From: Actinomycetota bacterium
GTDB taxonomy: Bacteria; Actinomycetota; Actinomycetes; Nanopelagicales; Nanopelagicaceae
Length of the DNA: 64,000 nucleotides
Assembly (NCBI GenBank): GCA_016870365.1
Contig: VGBW01000001.1
Coordinates: forward strand, 186,001 to 250,000
Direction: 5' to 3'
Below, one piece after another: positions 29,762-36,985 of this stretch. The notes beneath the pieces are model-generated. The model was given only the letters and a program-made list of their open reading frames with translations, was not told the DNA's origin and did not search any database. Positions within the stretch are counted from its first letter, which is position 1. Each line of letters opens with the position of its first letter. Position numbers and translations under genes: made by a program.

Positions 29762-29965
29762 ATGAGCTCTGCTAATTCGGTGTTAAAGGCTCCCTTCCAA
29801 TTGAGGGTTCTCTCTGGGAATCGGCAAGTCAGACCTAGAAACAGGCCGGCTATCGCAAACGAAGTGGTGTTAGAAACCTTGTCTTTGTTGACCCTGATAA
29901 GAGGCGTTCTTAGTTCTGCTGTTGTCACTCATTTTCTTGCGACTATACTTGCCTGGCAGATTATT
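29762..29965 (+). pseudogene. hisG: Decayed and truncated hisG (ATP phosphoribosyltransferase)
   Basis: Two bases after the hisE stop an ATG opens MSSANSVLKA. After a +1 shift the frame reads LPIEGSLWESASQ, a stop codon, KQAGYRKRSGVRNLVFVDPD, which matches the short-form HisG N terminus (LPNKGxLSE...LxxAGY...). A third frame gives FLRLYLPG, similar to the family's FLRPRDIAxYVG. Nothing resembling the remaining two thirds of HisG follows; the AT-rich island starts instead. The island probably replaced or accompanied loss of the rest of the gene. The exact end is uncertain. Confidence 0.8.
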
Positions 29966-29990
29966 CAAAAATGATTTGAATGGGGCATTC

Positions 29991-30917
29991 ATGGCAAATT
30001 GGCCAAGTACATGTGATCCAAAAGGTCCGATGAAGCGCTCCATTGGAATTCTGAATAGGCAAAAAATCCAATCACAAGACGCAGGCGCACTATCTGAATC
30101 AGCAAAAAGATTTGCCGATGGCTCAAGATACAGAATAGAGATCCCTTCTGTTGAAGGTCCTAGTGCATTTAAGACTGTGGTAGATGAGGCCAAAAAATAT
30201 AGGTTAGTAATTGATCGAATTTCGCAAGGCTCTGGAATCATGATGCAAACTGATGCTGAAATAAAGCAGATGGTTGCAATTGGAAAAGAGGAAAAAATAG
30301 AGGTTTGCTTATTTGTAGGTCCTAGAGCTGCATGGGATATTGGAAAACAGGTAACAGCTTCAGCAGGTGTAATTGCCTCACCAACTCTTCGCGGAGCAGA
30401 TCAACTTAGGTACGCTCTTGAAGATGTAGTCCATGGTGTTAATTTGGGCCTACGAAGTGTGCTAGTTGGAGATCTTGGTTTACTTAAAGTCTTGGGTCAA
30501 GCAAAATCTAAAGGAGATCTACCCAAAGATTTGATTCTTAAAACCTCAGTTGCCCTAGTTTGTAATAACCCAGCAACTGCTGCTCTACTTGAGGATTTAG
30601 GGGCCTCTACTTTGAATCTAGCCACCGATTTATCATTACAACAGATCTCAGCCATAAGATCACAGGTCGATATTCCAGTTGATATTTATGTTGAAGGTCC
30701 AGATGATTTTGGTGGTGCAGTGCGCCATTATGAAACTCCAGATCTGGTTCGAGTGGCAGCTCCGATCTATCTGAAGTTTACTATTAGAAACTCCCCTGGG
30801 CTTTACCCATCTGGTGCTCATATTCAAGGATTGGTTGAGTCAACCGCTAGAGAGCGAGTTCGCCGGGCAGCCATTAGTAAAGCAATACTTGATAGATATG
30901 GTTTATGCAATAAGTGA
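29991..30917 (+). CDS. U32-peptidase-like family protein in sugar-acid island
   Basis: A 308-residue protein resembling a group annotated as 'peptidase U32 family' in actinobacterial sugar-catabolic clusters. Recognisable stretches are EVCLFVGPRAAWD, TLRGADQLRYALEDV, DIYVEGPDDFGGAVRHYE and VRVAAPIYLKFTIRNSPGLYP. The pattern suggests a TIM-barrel-like fold. It has only four scattered cysteines, so the iron-sulfur site of UbiU/UbiV/RlhA-type U32 proteins is not evident and a protease role is unproven. I start it at the ATG at 29991 (MANWPSTCDP); a longer frame from 29922 runs through hisG remnant. It overlaps the next gene by 4 bp. Confidence 0.65.
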   Translation: MANWPSTCDPKGPMKRSIGILNRQKIQSQDAGALSESAKRFADGSRYRIEIPSVEGPSAFKTVVDEAKKYRLVIDRISQGSGIMMQTDAEIKQMVAIGKEEKIEVCLFVGPRAAWDIGKQVTASAGVIASPTLRGADQLRYALEDVVHGVNLGLRSVLVGDLGLLKVLGQAKSKGDLPKDLILKTSVALVCNNPATAALLEDLGASTLNLATDLSLQQISAIRSQVDIPVDIYVEGPDDFGGAVRHYETPDLVRVAAPIYLKFTIRNSPGLYPSGAHIQGLVESTARERVRRAAISKAILDRYGLCNK

Positions 30918-31618
30918 GCACATCAATTAACTTAAAGCTTTTGATTTTTGGCGGAACAGGCGTGTTAGGCACTGCAATTGCAGAAAAGTTTAGAGAAAAG
31001 GGTTACGAAGTAACTTATGGTGTACGTGAAGTTACTAATCCAAAGGATCAATTCCTGCTGCCAGTTACAGCTGGATCTGTGCCAGAGCTACTAAGAGGTC
31101 AATCATTTGATGCCGTGGTCTTTGCTCAGGGAGAAAACATTAATGACTCGGTCATCAATAGCTCGCTGGAGGACTTAAATAGATTATTTGAGGCAAATGT
31201 CACTTTTATAAGCGAAACAACTAAAGCGCTAATTTCCCACAACCTAATCAAACATAAGGCAAAGATTGTAATTTTGAGCTCATTTTGGGAGCAGTTAACC
31301 CGACAAGACAAGATGTCCTACACCGTTACCAAAGCTGCAGTTGGTGGCTTAGTGAGATCAATGGCAGTTGATTTGGGAAATGCTAGAAGTATTTTAGTAA
31401 ATGGCTTATTACCAGGAGTAGTGGACTCTCCTATGGCCAGGGGATTACTAAAGCCAGAGCAGATCGAAAATGTGCAGTGGCAAACCCCAGGACATGAAAT
31501 GGTCATACCAAGTGATGTTGCAAGTGCAACATACTTACTTGGTTGTGAAGAAAATACCGCAATTTCGGGCCAATCTCTCTTTGTAGATCATGGCTTTTCC
31601 ATAGCTAGAGTTCTTTAG
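30914..31618 (+). CDS. Short-chain dehydrogenase/reductase
   Basis: A 234-residue SDR starting with GTG (GTGA overlap). The cofactor motif is IFGGTGVLGTAIAEKF near residue 12. NxxG is replaced by FAQGEN near 71. The catalytic serine lies in ILSSFWEQ near 119, and the YxxxK pair is in MSYTVTKAAVGG near 134. The C-terminal NGLLPGVVDSPM stretch is typical of SDRs that use sugar or acyl alcohols. NAD or NADP preference is not clear. Within the island it probably oxidises or reduces a hydroxyl of the sugar-acid substrate; that is inference. Confidence 0.85.
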   Translation: MSTSINLKLLIFGGTGVLGTAIAEKFREKGYEVTYGVREVTNPKDQFLLPVTAGSVPELLRGQSFDAVVFAQGENINDSVINSSLEDLNRLFEANVTFISETTKALISHNLIKHKAKIVILSSFWEQLTRQDKMSYTVTKAAVGGLVRSMAVDLGNARSILVNGLLPGVVDSPMARGLLKPEQIENVQWQTPGHEMVIPSDVASATYLLGCEENTAISGQSLFVDHGFSIARVL

Positions 31619-31629
31619 GATTTCTTCTG

Positions 31630-32619
31630 GTGAGTATTGAGTTACTTGATAAGGACTCAGTAGTTGATTACCTAATTGGCAAGAAGGTTTTTTCTTCGAA
31701 AGACAACCCACAGGTTGAAATCTTAACTGGTGGTGTTTCAAATGTAGTTTTTGCAATTACGACTAGAAATCAGAAGATGGTCCTAAAGCAAGCGCTCGCC
31801 CAATTAGCGGTAAGTGAAAAATGGGTGGCAGATCAAAGAAGAGCAATCGTAGAGGCAGATGCCATTGAATTATTTAATCAAATAAGTCCGAAGCAGGTTC
31901 CTAAGTTGTTGTTTCGAGATCCTGAGCGGTCTATCTTGGTATTAGAAAGAGTCGAGCTAGGCAGCACTGTCTGGAAATCTGATCTATTGGCTGGAAAAAT
32001 AAACCCAGATATCGGTGCCAAGTTAGGCCACACACTTGCTAGCTGGCACAACTTTGGGCAGCAAAATCCAGGTGCAAAAGAAAGGTTCATGGAGGACTCC
32101 CTATTTGACCAACTTCGAATTGATCCGTTTTATCGATTTGTGGCAAGCAAGAATCCGCAATTGCAAGTATCAATTCAAAAGTTAATCAATGATCTTGAAG
32201 GTGATAAGAGTTCTATAGTGCATGGCGATTTTTCGCCAAAAAATATCATGATTTCGATGAGTGATGAGGTTTTCATCCTAGATTTTGAGGTCACCCATGT
32301 TGGAAACCCAGTTTTTGATATAGCCTTTCTTATCGCTCATTTACTATGCAAATTTTTTCACGCTCCAGCAGTTCTTCAAGCAAAATTGCTAGCTAATACA
32401 GCAAATTCATTCAAGAATGAGTATGGAAAATTGCGAGAAATATCCCCATCATTTCTAAATCACGCAGCGCTAATTGCATTGGCAAGGATTGAAGGAAAAT
32501 CTCCGGTAAATTACCTTACTGAGGATGAACAACATAAATTGCAAAAACATACTAAATGTTTACTGGCGCATGGCAAAAGGTTGACTTTGGCTGAGTTATT
32601 CAAGATGAGTGCTAAATGA
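31630..32619 (+). CDS. APH-fold small-molecule kinase (methylthioribose-kinase-like)
   Basis: A 329-residue phosphotransferase of the aminoglycoside/choline/methylthioribose kinase superfamily, with a GTG start. The N-lobe has GGVSNVVFAITTRNQKMVLKQ with the ATP-binding lysine near residue 56. The catalytic loop HGDFSPKNIMI (about 198-208) and metal-binding DFEVTHVGNPVFDIA (about 218-232) are intact. The GGVSN..KQAL..L pattern suggests the methylthioribose-kinase-like branch. Its position before an enolase paralogue and opposite a sugar-acid dehydratase suggests it phosphorylates a sugar-acid intermediate rather than an antibiotic. It overlaps the next gene by 4 bp. Confidence 0.8.
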   Translation: MSIELLDKDSVVDYLIGKKVFSSKDNPQVEILTGGVSNVVFAITTRNQKMVLKQALAQLAVSEKWVADQRRAIVEADAIELFNQISPKQVPKLLFRDPERSILVLERVELGSTVWKSDLLAGKINPDIGAKLGHTLASWHNFGQQNPGAKERFMEDSLFDQLRIDPFYRFVASKNPQLQVSIQKLINDLEGDKSSIVHGDFSPKNIMISMSDEVFILDFEVTHVGNPVFDIAFLIAHLLCKFFHAPAVLQAKLLANTANSFKNEYGKLREISPSFLNHAALIALARIEGKSPVNYLTEDEQHKLQKHTKCLLAHGKRLTLAELFKMSAK

Positions 32620-33887
32620 AGATAAGTAAGGTGCTGGGCTACCAGGTTCTAGATTCCAGGGGCAGACCAACGGTGGCGGCATCAATTTCACTAACTGATG
32701 GCACAACCCACACCGCACGCGTTCCCTCTGGCGCTTCAACCGGAGTGCATGAAGCAAAGGAGTTACGTGATATTGGTGGTGAGTACTCTGAAGTTTTTTA
32801 TGCTGGCCTTTCGGTTTGGCAAGCAGTTGAAAATATAAACCGAGTAATCGCACCCTGCTTAGTTGAGGAGTTAATTGATTTAGCAGCGGTAGATAATCTG
32901 TTAGTTGATTTAGACCCTTCTGCAGATCACGCCAAGCTAGGAGCGAATGCAACTCTTGCTGTTTCCTTGGCGGCTAGCATCGCTGCGGCACACTCACAAA
33001 ATAGATCACTAGCTAGATACTTTCAACCAGAGTCAGAATTAAATATTCCAATGCCGATGGTCAATATTCTTTCTGGTGGTGCCCATGCTAATGAAGCGAT
33101 GGATATTCAAGATCTATTGATCGTGCCAATAGGCGCCACCTCATTTACGCAAGCACTTTCTTGGATCGTAGCAATACGTGAGACTGCAGCTGAATTGGGA
33201 AGAATGTCTGGGTTTGTTACTAATTTGATTGCTGATGAGGGTGGTTTAGCAATTCCTTTTGATTCAGTCGAAAAGGCCTGTCAATTTGTAATTAACGCAA
33301 TAGAAGCATGTGGGCTGAAAGCAGGTGATCAAGTGAGCTTGGCCTTAGATGTAGCTTCTACTCAATTCTTTCAAAATGGTGTATATAATTTGAGAAATGC
33401 AAAGAAGATCTTTTCTTCTGAACAATTTGTCACATACATCAATGATTTAGTATCAAATTATCCAATAGTCTCAATAGAAGATCCATTTGCAGAAGATGAT
33501 TGGATCACATGGCAAAAATTTGTACAGATTGCACCGAAGAAACTTCAAGTTTTAGGTGATGATCTATTGACCACAAATCTGACTAGACTAAATCGGGCAA
33601 TTGATGAAAAAAGCGCAAATTCAATATTGATCAAAGCCAATCAAAATGGATTAGTCACCTCAACATTGAATGTGTTAAAGCAGGCAAAAGCAAATAACTT
33701 TAAAACCGTAGTATCAGCACGATCTAGAGAGAATGAGGATTCATGGTTAGCTGACTTAGCAACTGGCTGGGCAGCTGGCCAAATCAAAGTTGGCTCTACC
33801 CACGGAAGTGAAAGAAATTCGAAGTGGAACAGATTGCTTGAACTTGAGGTTATTGAAGAAACTAAGTTTTTGAATCCATATATTTAA
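32616..33887 (+). CDS. Enolase paralogue with altered active site
   Basis: A 423-residue protein that aligns along its whole length with phosphopyruvate hydratase. Retained are the mobile loop SGASTG (about 38-43), H157, E208, the magnesium ligands D245, E288 and D315, K340, the R369-S370 phosphate pair and K391. Against E. coli numbering, E167 is Asp (D166), H369 is Ala (A368) and G372 is Arg (R371): the HRSGE block reads ARSRE. The usual C-terminal GRK tail is also missing. Its codons are much more AT-rich than those of housekeeping genes nearby. It is probably not the glycolytic enolase but an enzyme for a related phosphorylated sugar acid (inference). Its TTAA stop is shared with the facing dehydratase. 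Confidence 0.8.
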   Translation: MKISKVLGYQVLDSRGRPTVAASISLTDGTTHTARVPSGASTGVHEAKELRDIGGEYSEVFYAGLSVWQAVENINRVIAPCLVEELIDLAAVDNLLVDLDPSADHAKLGANATLAVSLAASIAAAHSQNRSLARYFQPESELNIPMPMVNILSGGAHANEAMDIQDLLIVPIGATSFTQALSWIVAIRETAAELGRMSGFVTNLIADEGGLAIPFDSVEKACQFVINAIEACGLKAGDQVSLALDVASTQFFQNGVYNLRNAKKIFSSEQFVTYINDLVSNYPIVSIEDPFAEDDWITWQKFVQIAPKKLQVLGDDLLTTNLTRLNRAIDEKSANSILIKANQNGLVTSTLNVLKQAKANNFKTVVSARSRENEDSWLADLATGWAAGQIKVGSTHGSERNSKWNRLLELEVIEETKFLNPYI

Positions 33888-35623
33888 TGTGAATGGCGCG
33901 GTACGTAGTCGCCAGTACTACCAACTAGAAAATCTAGGTCAGCCCCAAGGTGAGCTTGTTGAACATGCTCAATATAGATTTTGGTCCAACCACGATCTGC
34001 CTTTGGTTTTGGCGGAATCCAAGCAGCTTTTCTCTTTGCTAACTCTTGATCAGATATTAATAAGTTTAGTTTTCTATTTGGCACATCTAACACAATTTCA
34101 TCGCCATTCTCAACAAAAGCTAAAGGACCGCCTGCAGTAGATTCCGGAGAGACATGTAGAACTACAGTTCCATACGCAGTACCACTCATTCTGGCATCCG
34201 AAATCCTGACCATATCGGTAACACCTTGTTCTAGCATCTTCTTTGGCATAGGTAGGTTTCCAACCTCAGGAAAACCTGGATAACCCTTGGGTCCCGAATT
34301 TCTTAATACTAAAACAGTGTCTGCTGTAACAGGAAGACTTGGATCATCCGCGATCTTCAAATACTCTTCAATTTCATTAAATACTAGTGCTTTACCTTTA
34401 TGCGTTAGTAATTTTGGCGTTGCAGCTGAGACTTTAATAATCGCGCCATTCGGAGCAAGTGAACCTCTAACTACAACAATGCCGGCACCTGCTGCTTGAA
34501 ATGGTTTATTGGCTGGGGTAATAACCTCTCTGTTCCAATTCTGTGCACCATCGATATTTTCTTTTACCGTTTTACCAGTAACAGTTATGTGGTCTGTATG
34601 TATTAAATGCGAAATTTCCTTCATCACCGTTGGGACGCCACCAGCATCAAAAAACTCCTCCATTAGGAATCTTCCACTTGGCATCATATTTGCAATTACT
34701 GGAACGTCTCTACCTAACTTATCAATATCATCAAGATTAAGTGGCACACCAACTCGACCGGCAATAGCCAACAAGTGAACAACAGCGTTTGTTGAGCCGC
34801 CAATTGCAGCCAATATTCTTATTGCATTTTCAAATGCCTTTCTATTTAGAACTTTAGAAAGTCTTAAATCCTCCTCAACCATCTTCACAATTCTGCGTCC
34901 GGATAGATGAGCGAGCGCAAACTTGCGAGAATCAACTGCAGGTATTGCGGCAGCTCCTGGTAGCTGAACACCCAATGCTTCCGTTACGCATGCCATTGTT
35001 GAGGCTGTTCCCATAGTCATACAAGATCCTTGGCTTCTAGCAGAGCATGACTCCATTGCCATAAAGTCTTCAAAAGAGATCTTGCCACTTCTAACCTGCT
35101 CGCTATATTTCCAAACTAATGTGCCAGATCCAACTGCCTCACCACGATATCTGCCATTTAACATCGGTCCACCAGTAATCATTAGAGCCGGTAGATCAAC
35201 ACTTGCTGCTCCCATTAACAACCCAGGTGGGGTCTTGTCGCAATTTCCAAGAAGCACAACGCCATCTAGTGGATGAGATCTGATTAGTTCTTCAACCTCC
35301 ATGGCCAACAAATTTCGATAAAGCATTGTGGTTGGTCGTTGCAAAGACTCACTAAGTGACATTGCTGGGAATTCCAGTGGAAATCCACCGGCCTCCCAAA
35401 CGCCACGCTTCACTGCTTCTGCGACATGATCTAATGAACCATTGCAGGGATTTAATTCAGACCAAGTATTCGCAATACCAATCACTGGCCTGCCATCAAA
35501 GACATCTGGAGCATAACCTTGATTACGCAATCGCTCACGGTGGATGTAGCCACCTTTATCTTTTAATCCAAACCAGTACTGGCTACGGCGATCAAACTTT
35601 TCTTCGGTCAAACTAGCCACCAT
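33884..35623 (-). CDS. IlvD/Edd-family sugar-acid dehydratase
   Basis: A 579-residue iron-sulfur dehydratase of the pentonate/hexonate subfamily (arabonate, xylonate, galactonate dehydratases). The N-terminal RRSQYWFG..GYIHR and GRPVIGIANTWSELNPC segments are hallmarks of that branch rather than of IlvD proper. Cluster cysteines are C60 (NPCNGSL), C128 (GNCDKTPPG, followed by the metal-site Asp/Lys), and C201 (GSCMTMGTAST). The C-terminal ISDARMSGTAYG holds the catalytic serine. It would turn an aldonic acid into its 2-keto-3-deoxy form; the substrate is not readable. It faces the four-gene island operon and shares a stop tetranucleotide with it. Confidence 0.88.
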   Translation of the reverse strand: MVASLTEEKFDRRSQYWFGLKDKGGYIHRERLRNQGYAPDVFDGRPVIGIANTWSELNPCNGSLDHVAEAVKRGVWEAGGFPLEFPAMSLSESLQRPTTMLYRNLLAMEVEELIRSHPLDGVVLLGNCDKTPPGLLMGAASVDLPALMITGGPMLNGRYRGEAVGSGTLVWKYSEQVRSGKISFEDFMAMESCSARSQGSCMTMGTASTMACVTEALGVQLPGAAAIPAVDSRKFALAHLSGRRIVKMVEEDLRLSKVLNRKAFENAIRILAAIGGSTNAVVHLLAIAGRVGVPLNLDDIDKLGRDVPVIANMMPSGRFLMEEFFDAGGVPTVMKEISHLIHTDHITVTGKTVKENIDGAQNWNREVITPANKPFQAAGAGIVVVRGSLAPNGAIIKVSAATPKLLTHKGKALVFNEIEEYLKIADDPSLPVTADTVLVLRNSGPKGYPGFPEVGNLPMPKKMLEQGVTDMVRISDARMSGTAYGTVVLHVSPESTAGGPLAFVENGDEIVLDVPNRKLNLLISDQELAKRKAAWIPPKPKADRGWTKIYIEHVQQAHLGADLDFLVGSTGDYVPRHSH

Positions 35624-35650
35624 CCAATCTTTTTTTCACTCTCAATTACT

Positions 35651-35660
35651 GAGAATTCTC
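35651..35660. promoter_or_regulatory. Palindrome GAGAATTCTC upstream of the dehydratase
   Basis: A perfect 10-bp palindrome 28 bp before the dehydratase start. A second interrupted repeat, CTAGA (35666-35670) and TCTAG (35681-35685), lies beside it. Either could be an operator in this divergent 107-bp promoter region. No regulator gene is present in the island. Confidence 0.3.
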
Positions 35661-35703
35661 CGATGCTAGAGTTTTAGTATTCTAGTTCAAATGAGTAGAA
35701 AGT

Positions 35704-35720
35704 TCATCCATAACGGATGA
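35704..35720 (+). promoter_or_regulatory. Small hairpin before the ribosome binding site of the broken gene
   Basis: TCATCC (35704-35709) pairs with GGATGA (35715-35720) around ATAAC. A GAGAAGG Shine-Dalgarno sequence begins inside the 3' arm. Confidence 0.25.
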
Positions 35721-35730
35721 GAAGGCAATA

Positions 35731-36094
35731 ATGAAAAATGCGCGCCTCGGCCCGATTAATCAGGAAAAGCCTGCGGTGATTGTCCCTGATACGGAGGCGA
35801 TCGACGCTCTACTTCGCCGGGTCGAGGAAGTAGTTATTGCAATACAATATGTCTGGGTTGATCACGATGCCGCAAAAAATCAATTTGGAAAAGGCCTGTC
35901 AATTAGCTCGTAGAGTTGAATCACCAACTACTTCGCCGCTTCAAAAACGGGAATGGGAGGCTGTTAGAGCTATGGTTAAGCCGCATGAAGTGGATGCGGT
36001 GATGGATCAGTTATTCTCTACTTGGGCTAGAGGAATTCTAGTTACCGATATGCACTCCTGTAACTGTAAGGATCTATTCAAGATATTGGATTAG
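35731..36094 (+). pseudogene. Unrecognised small gene disrupted at an A6 tract
   Basis: Two frames look like the halves of one helical protein. The first (from ATG 35731, after GAGAAGG) includes EEVVIAIQYVWVDHDAAK and stops at 35913. The second, in the +1 frame, continues KINLEKACQLARRVE and PHEVDAVMDQLFSTWARGI, stopping at 36094. Removing one A from the six at 35874-35879 joins them into a 120-residue protein. I do not recognise the family. It could be a pseudogene, a slippage-regulated gene, or a homopolymer error. Its end overlaps the serB end on the other strand by 21 bp. Confidence 0.55.
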
Positions 36095-36703
36095 TGCATC
36101 AAGTCCTGGTTCTTTAAGATGCAGTTCAGCGCTTTTGTTGAGAATCTCTTTTCCCATATAGCTAACTCCAAAGCCAGCCAGTTCAATCATCTCAACATCA
36201 TTGGCTCCATCGCCAACAGCTACGGTCTTATCTAGAGGAATCTTGTGAGATGTGGCAAAATCTCTAAGGGCTTGAGCCTTGGCTGCTCTATCTACGACGC
36301 TTGAGGTGAGCCTGCCACTGATTTTGCCGCTAACCACTTCTAAGGTATTTGCGCGTATAAAATCAAGTTTAGTACCGGCAAATAATCGATCCAGTACATT
36401 GTGAAAACCACCCGAGACGGCTCCTATCAGGTATTCTCTGTCTCGAAGATACTTATAGAGGTTTTCAAAGCCAGGAGCAAATGAAATTTCACTCAAGACT
36501 TCATCAAAGACTGACTCAGGAAGCCCTTCAAGTAGTGCTATTCGTTGGGATAGGGCTTGCATGAAATCAATTTCTCCGCGCATAGCACTGTCTGTTACCT
36601 GCGAGACCTTGCTCCCATGTTCAGACTTTGCCGCAAGTAGGTCAATCACCTCTTGCTCAATCAGGGTTGAATCGACATCAAAGAGTATTAGTTGGTATTT
36701 CAT
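36074..36703 (-). CDS. serB: Phosphoserine phosphatase, HAD catalytic part
   Basis: A 209-residue HAD phosphatase. The nucleophile motif LFDVDSTLIEQEV (D9, D11) matches SerB, and GAVSGGFHNVLDRL near residue 94 is motif 2. KAQALRDFA near 143 and VAVGDGANDVEMI near 159 give motifs 3 and 4. It dephosphorylates phosphoserine to serine. Typical actinobacterial SerB is one chain with ACT domain(s) in front of the HAD domain. Here the HAD part is its own gene, coupled by an ATGA overlap to a separate ACT gene upstream. Confidence 0.9.
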   Translation of the reverse strand: MKYQLILFDVDSTLIEQEVIDLLAAKSEHGSKVSQVTDSAMRGEIDFMQALSQRIALLEGLPESVFDEVLSEISFAPGFENLYKYLRDREYLIGAVSGGFHNVLDRLFAGTKLDFIRANTLEVVSGKISGRLTSSVVDRAAKAQALRDFATSHKIPLDKTVAVGDGANDVEMIELAGFGVSYMGKEILNKSAELHLKEPGLDALIQYLE

Positions 36704-36936
36704 ATCAAATCACAGGCGATATCTAGCCCGACTAGTGCATCCTTCAAATCCGACGCAATGGCATCTAGATGGGCTGGGTCTAGCTCTATCTCGAGAGCCA
36801 TGATCAAGCGGCCTGCCATGAATATCTCTTGTCTATCCAGAATGCTCAAAGTGAAGGGTCTTAAGGTTTTATCCAGGATCTGATTGGGAACTTGGCTTGC
36901 CGCTCCGCTTATTAGAACAATTGCTCGCGCCTTCAC
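36700..36936 (-). CDS. Stand-alone ACT-domain protein, probable SerB regulatory part
   Basis: A 78-residue ACT-like domain: a first strand AIVLISGAA near residue 5, a helix, then strands around TLSILDRQEIFMAGRLIMALEIEL like the N terminus of long SerB proteins. ACT domains bind amino acids such as serine and give feedback control. The GTG start at 36936 is preceded by TAAAAT with a 6 nt gap, so it has its own promoter, and its TGA overlaps the serB ATG. It therefore looks like a real split, not random decay. Confidence 0.7.
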   Translation of the reverse strand: MKARAIVLISGAASQVPNQILDKTLRPFTLSILDRQEIFMAGRLIMALEIELDPAHLDAIASDLKDALVGLDIACDLI

Positions 36937-36942
36937 CGCTGA

Positions 36943-36948
36943 ATTTTA
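36943..36948 (-). promoter_or_regulatory. -10 element TAAAAT of the ACT-serB unit
   Basis: On the minus strand TAAAAT ends 6 nt before the GTG at 36936. It faces the ABC ATPase promoter 23 bp away. Confidence 0.5.
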
Positions 36949-36971
36949 GCGAATACTGATTAGTGACGAGG

Positions 36972-36977
36972 TATCTT
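36972..36977 (+). promoter_or_regulatory. -10 element TATCTT of the ABC ATPase-ung unit
   Basis: TATCTT ends 8 nt before the ATG at 36986, predicting a leaderless or nearly leaderless mRNA. Confidence 0.45.
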
Positions 36978-36985
36978 GTCACCCT

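Noticed and set aside
29922-29990. A longer N terminus for the U32-like protein
   Set aside because: The extra residues (FLRLYLPG and following) match hisG remnant in the shifted frame. The family-like N terminus begins at the ATG at 29991.
31630-32619. Aminoglycoside resistance by the APH-fold gene
   Set aside because: The N-lobe pattern is closer to methylthioribose-kinase-like enzymes, and it is coupled to catabolic genes. A resistance role has no support.
29432-35730. Insertion sequence, integrase or attachment-site repeats bounding the AT-rich island
   Set aside because: No transposase or integrase frame and no matching direct repeats were found at the two edges by eye. The mode of entry stays open.
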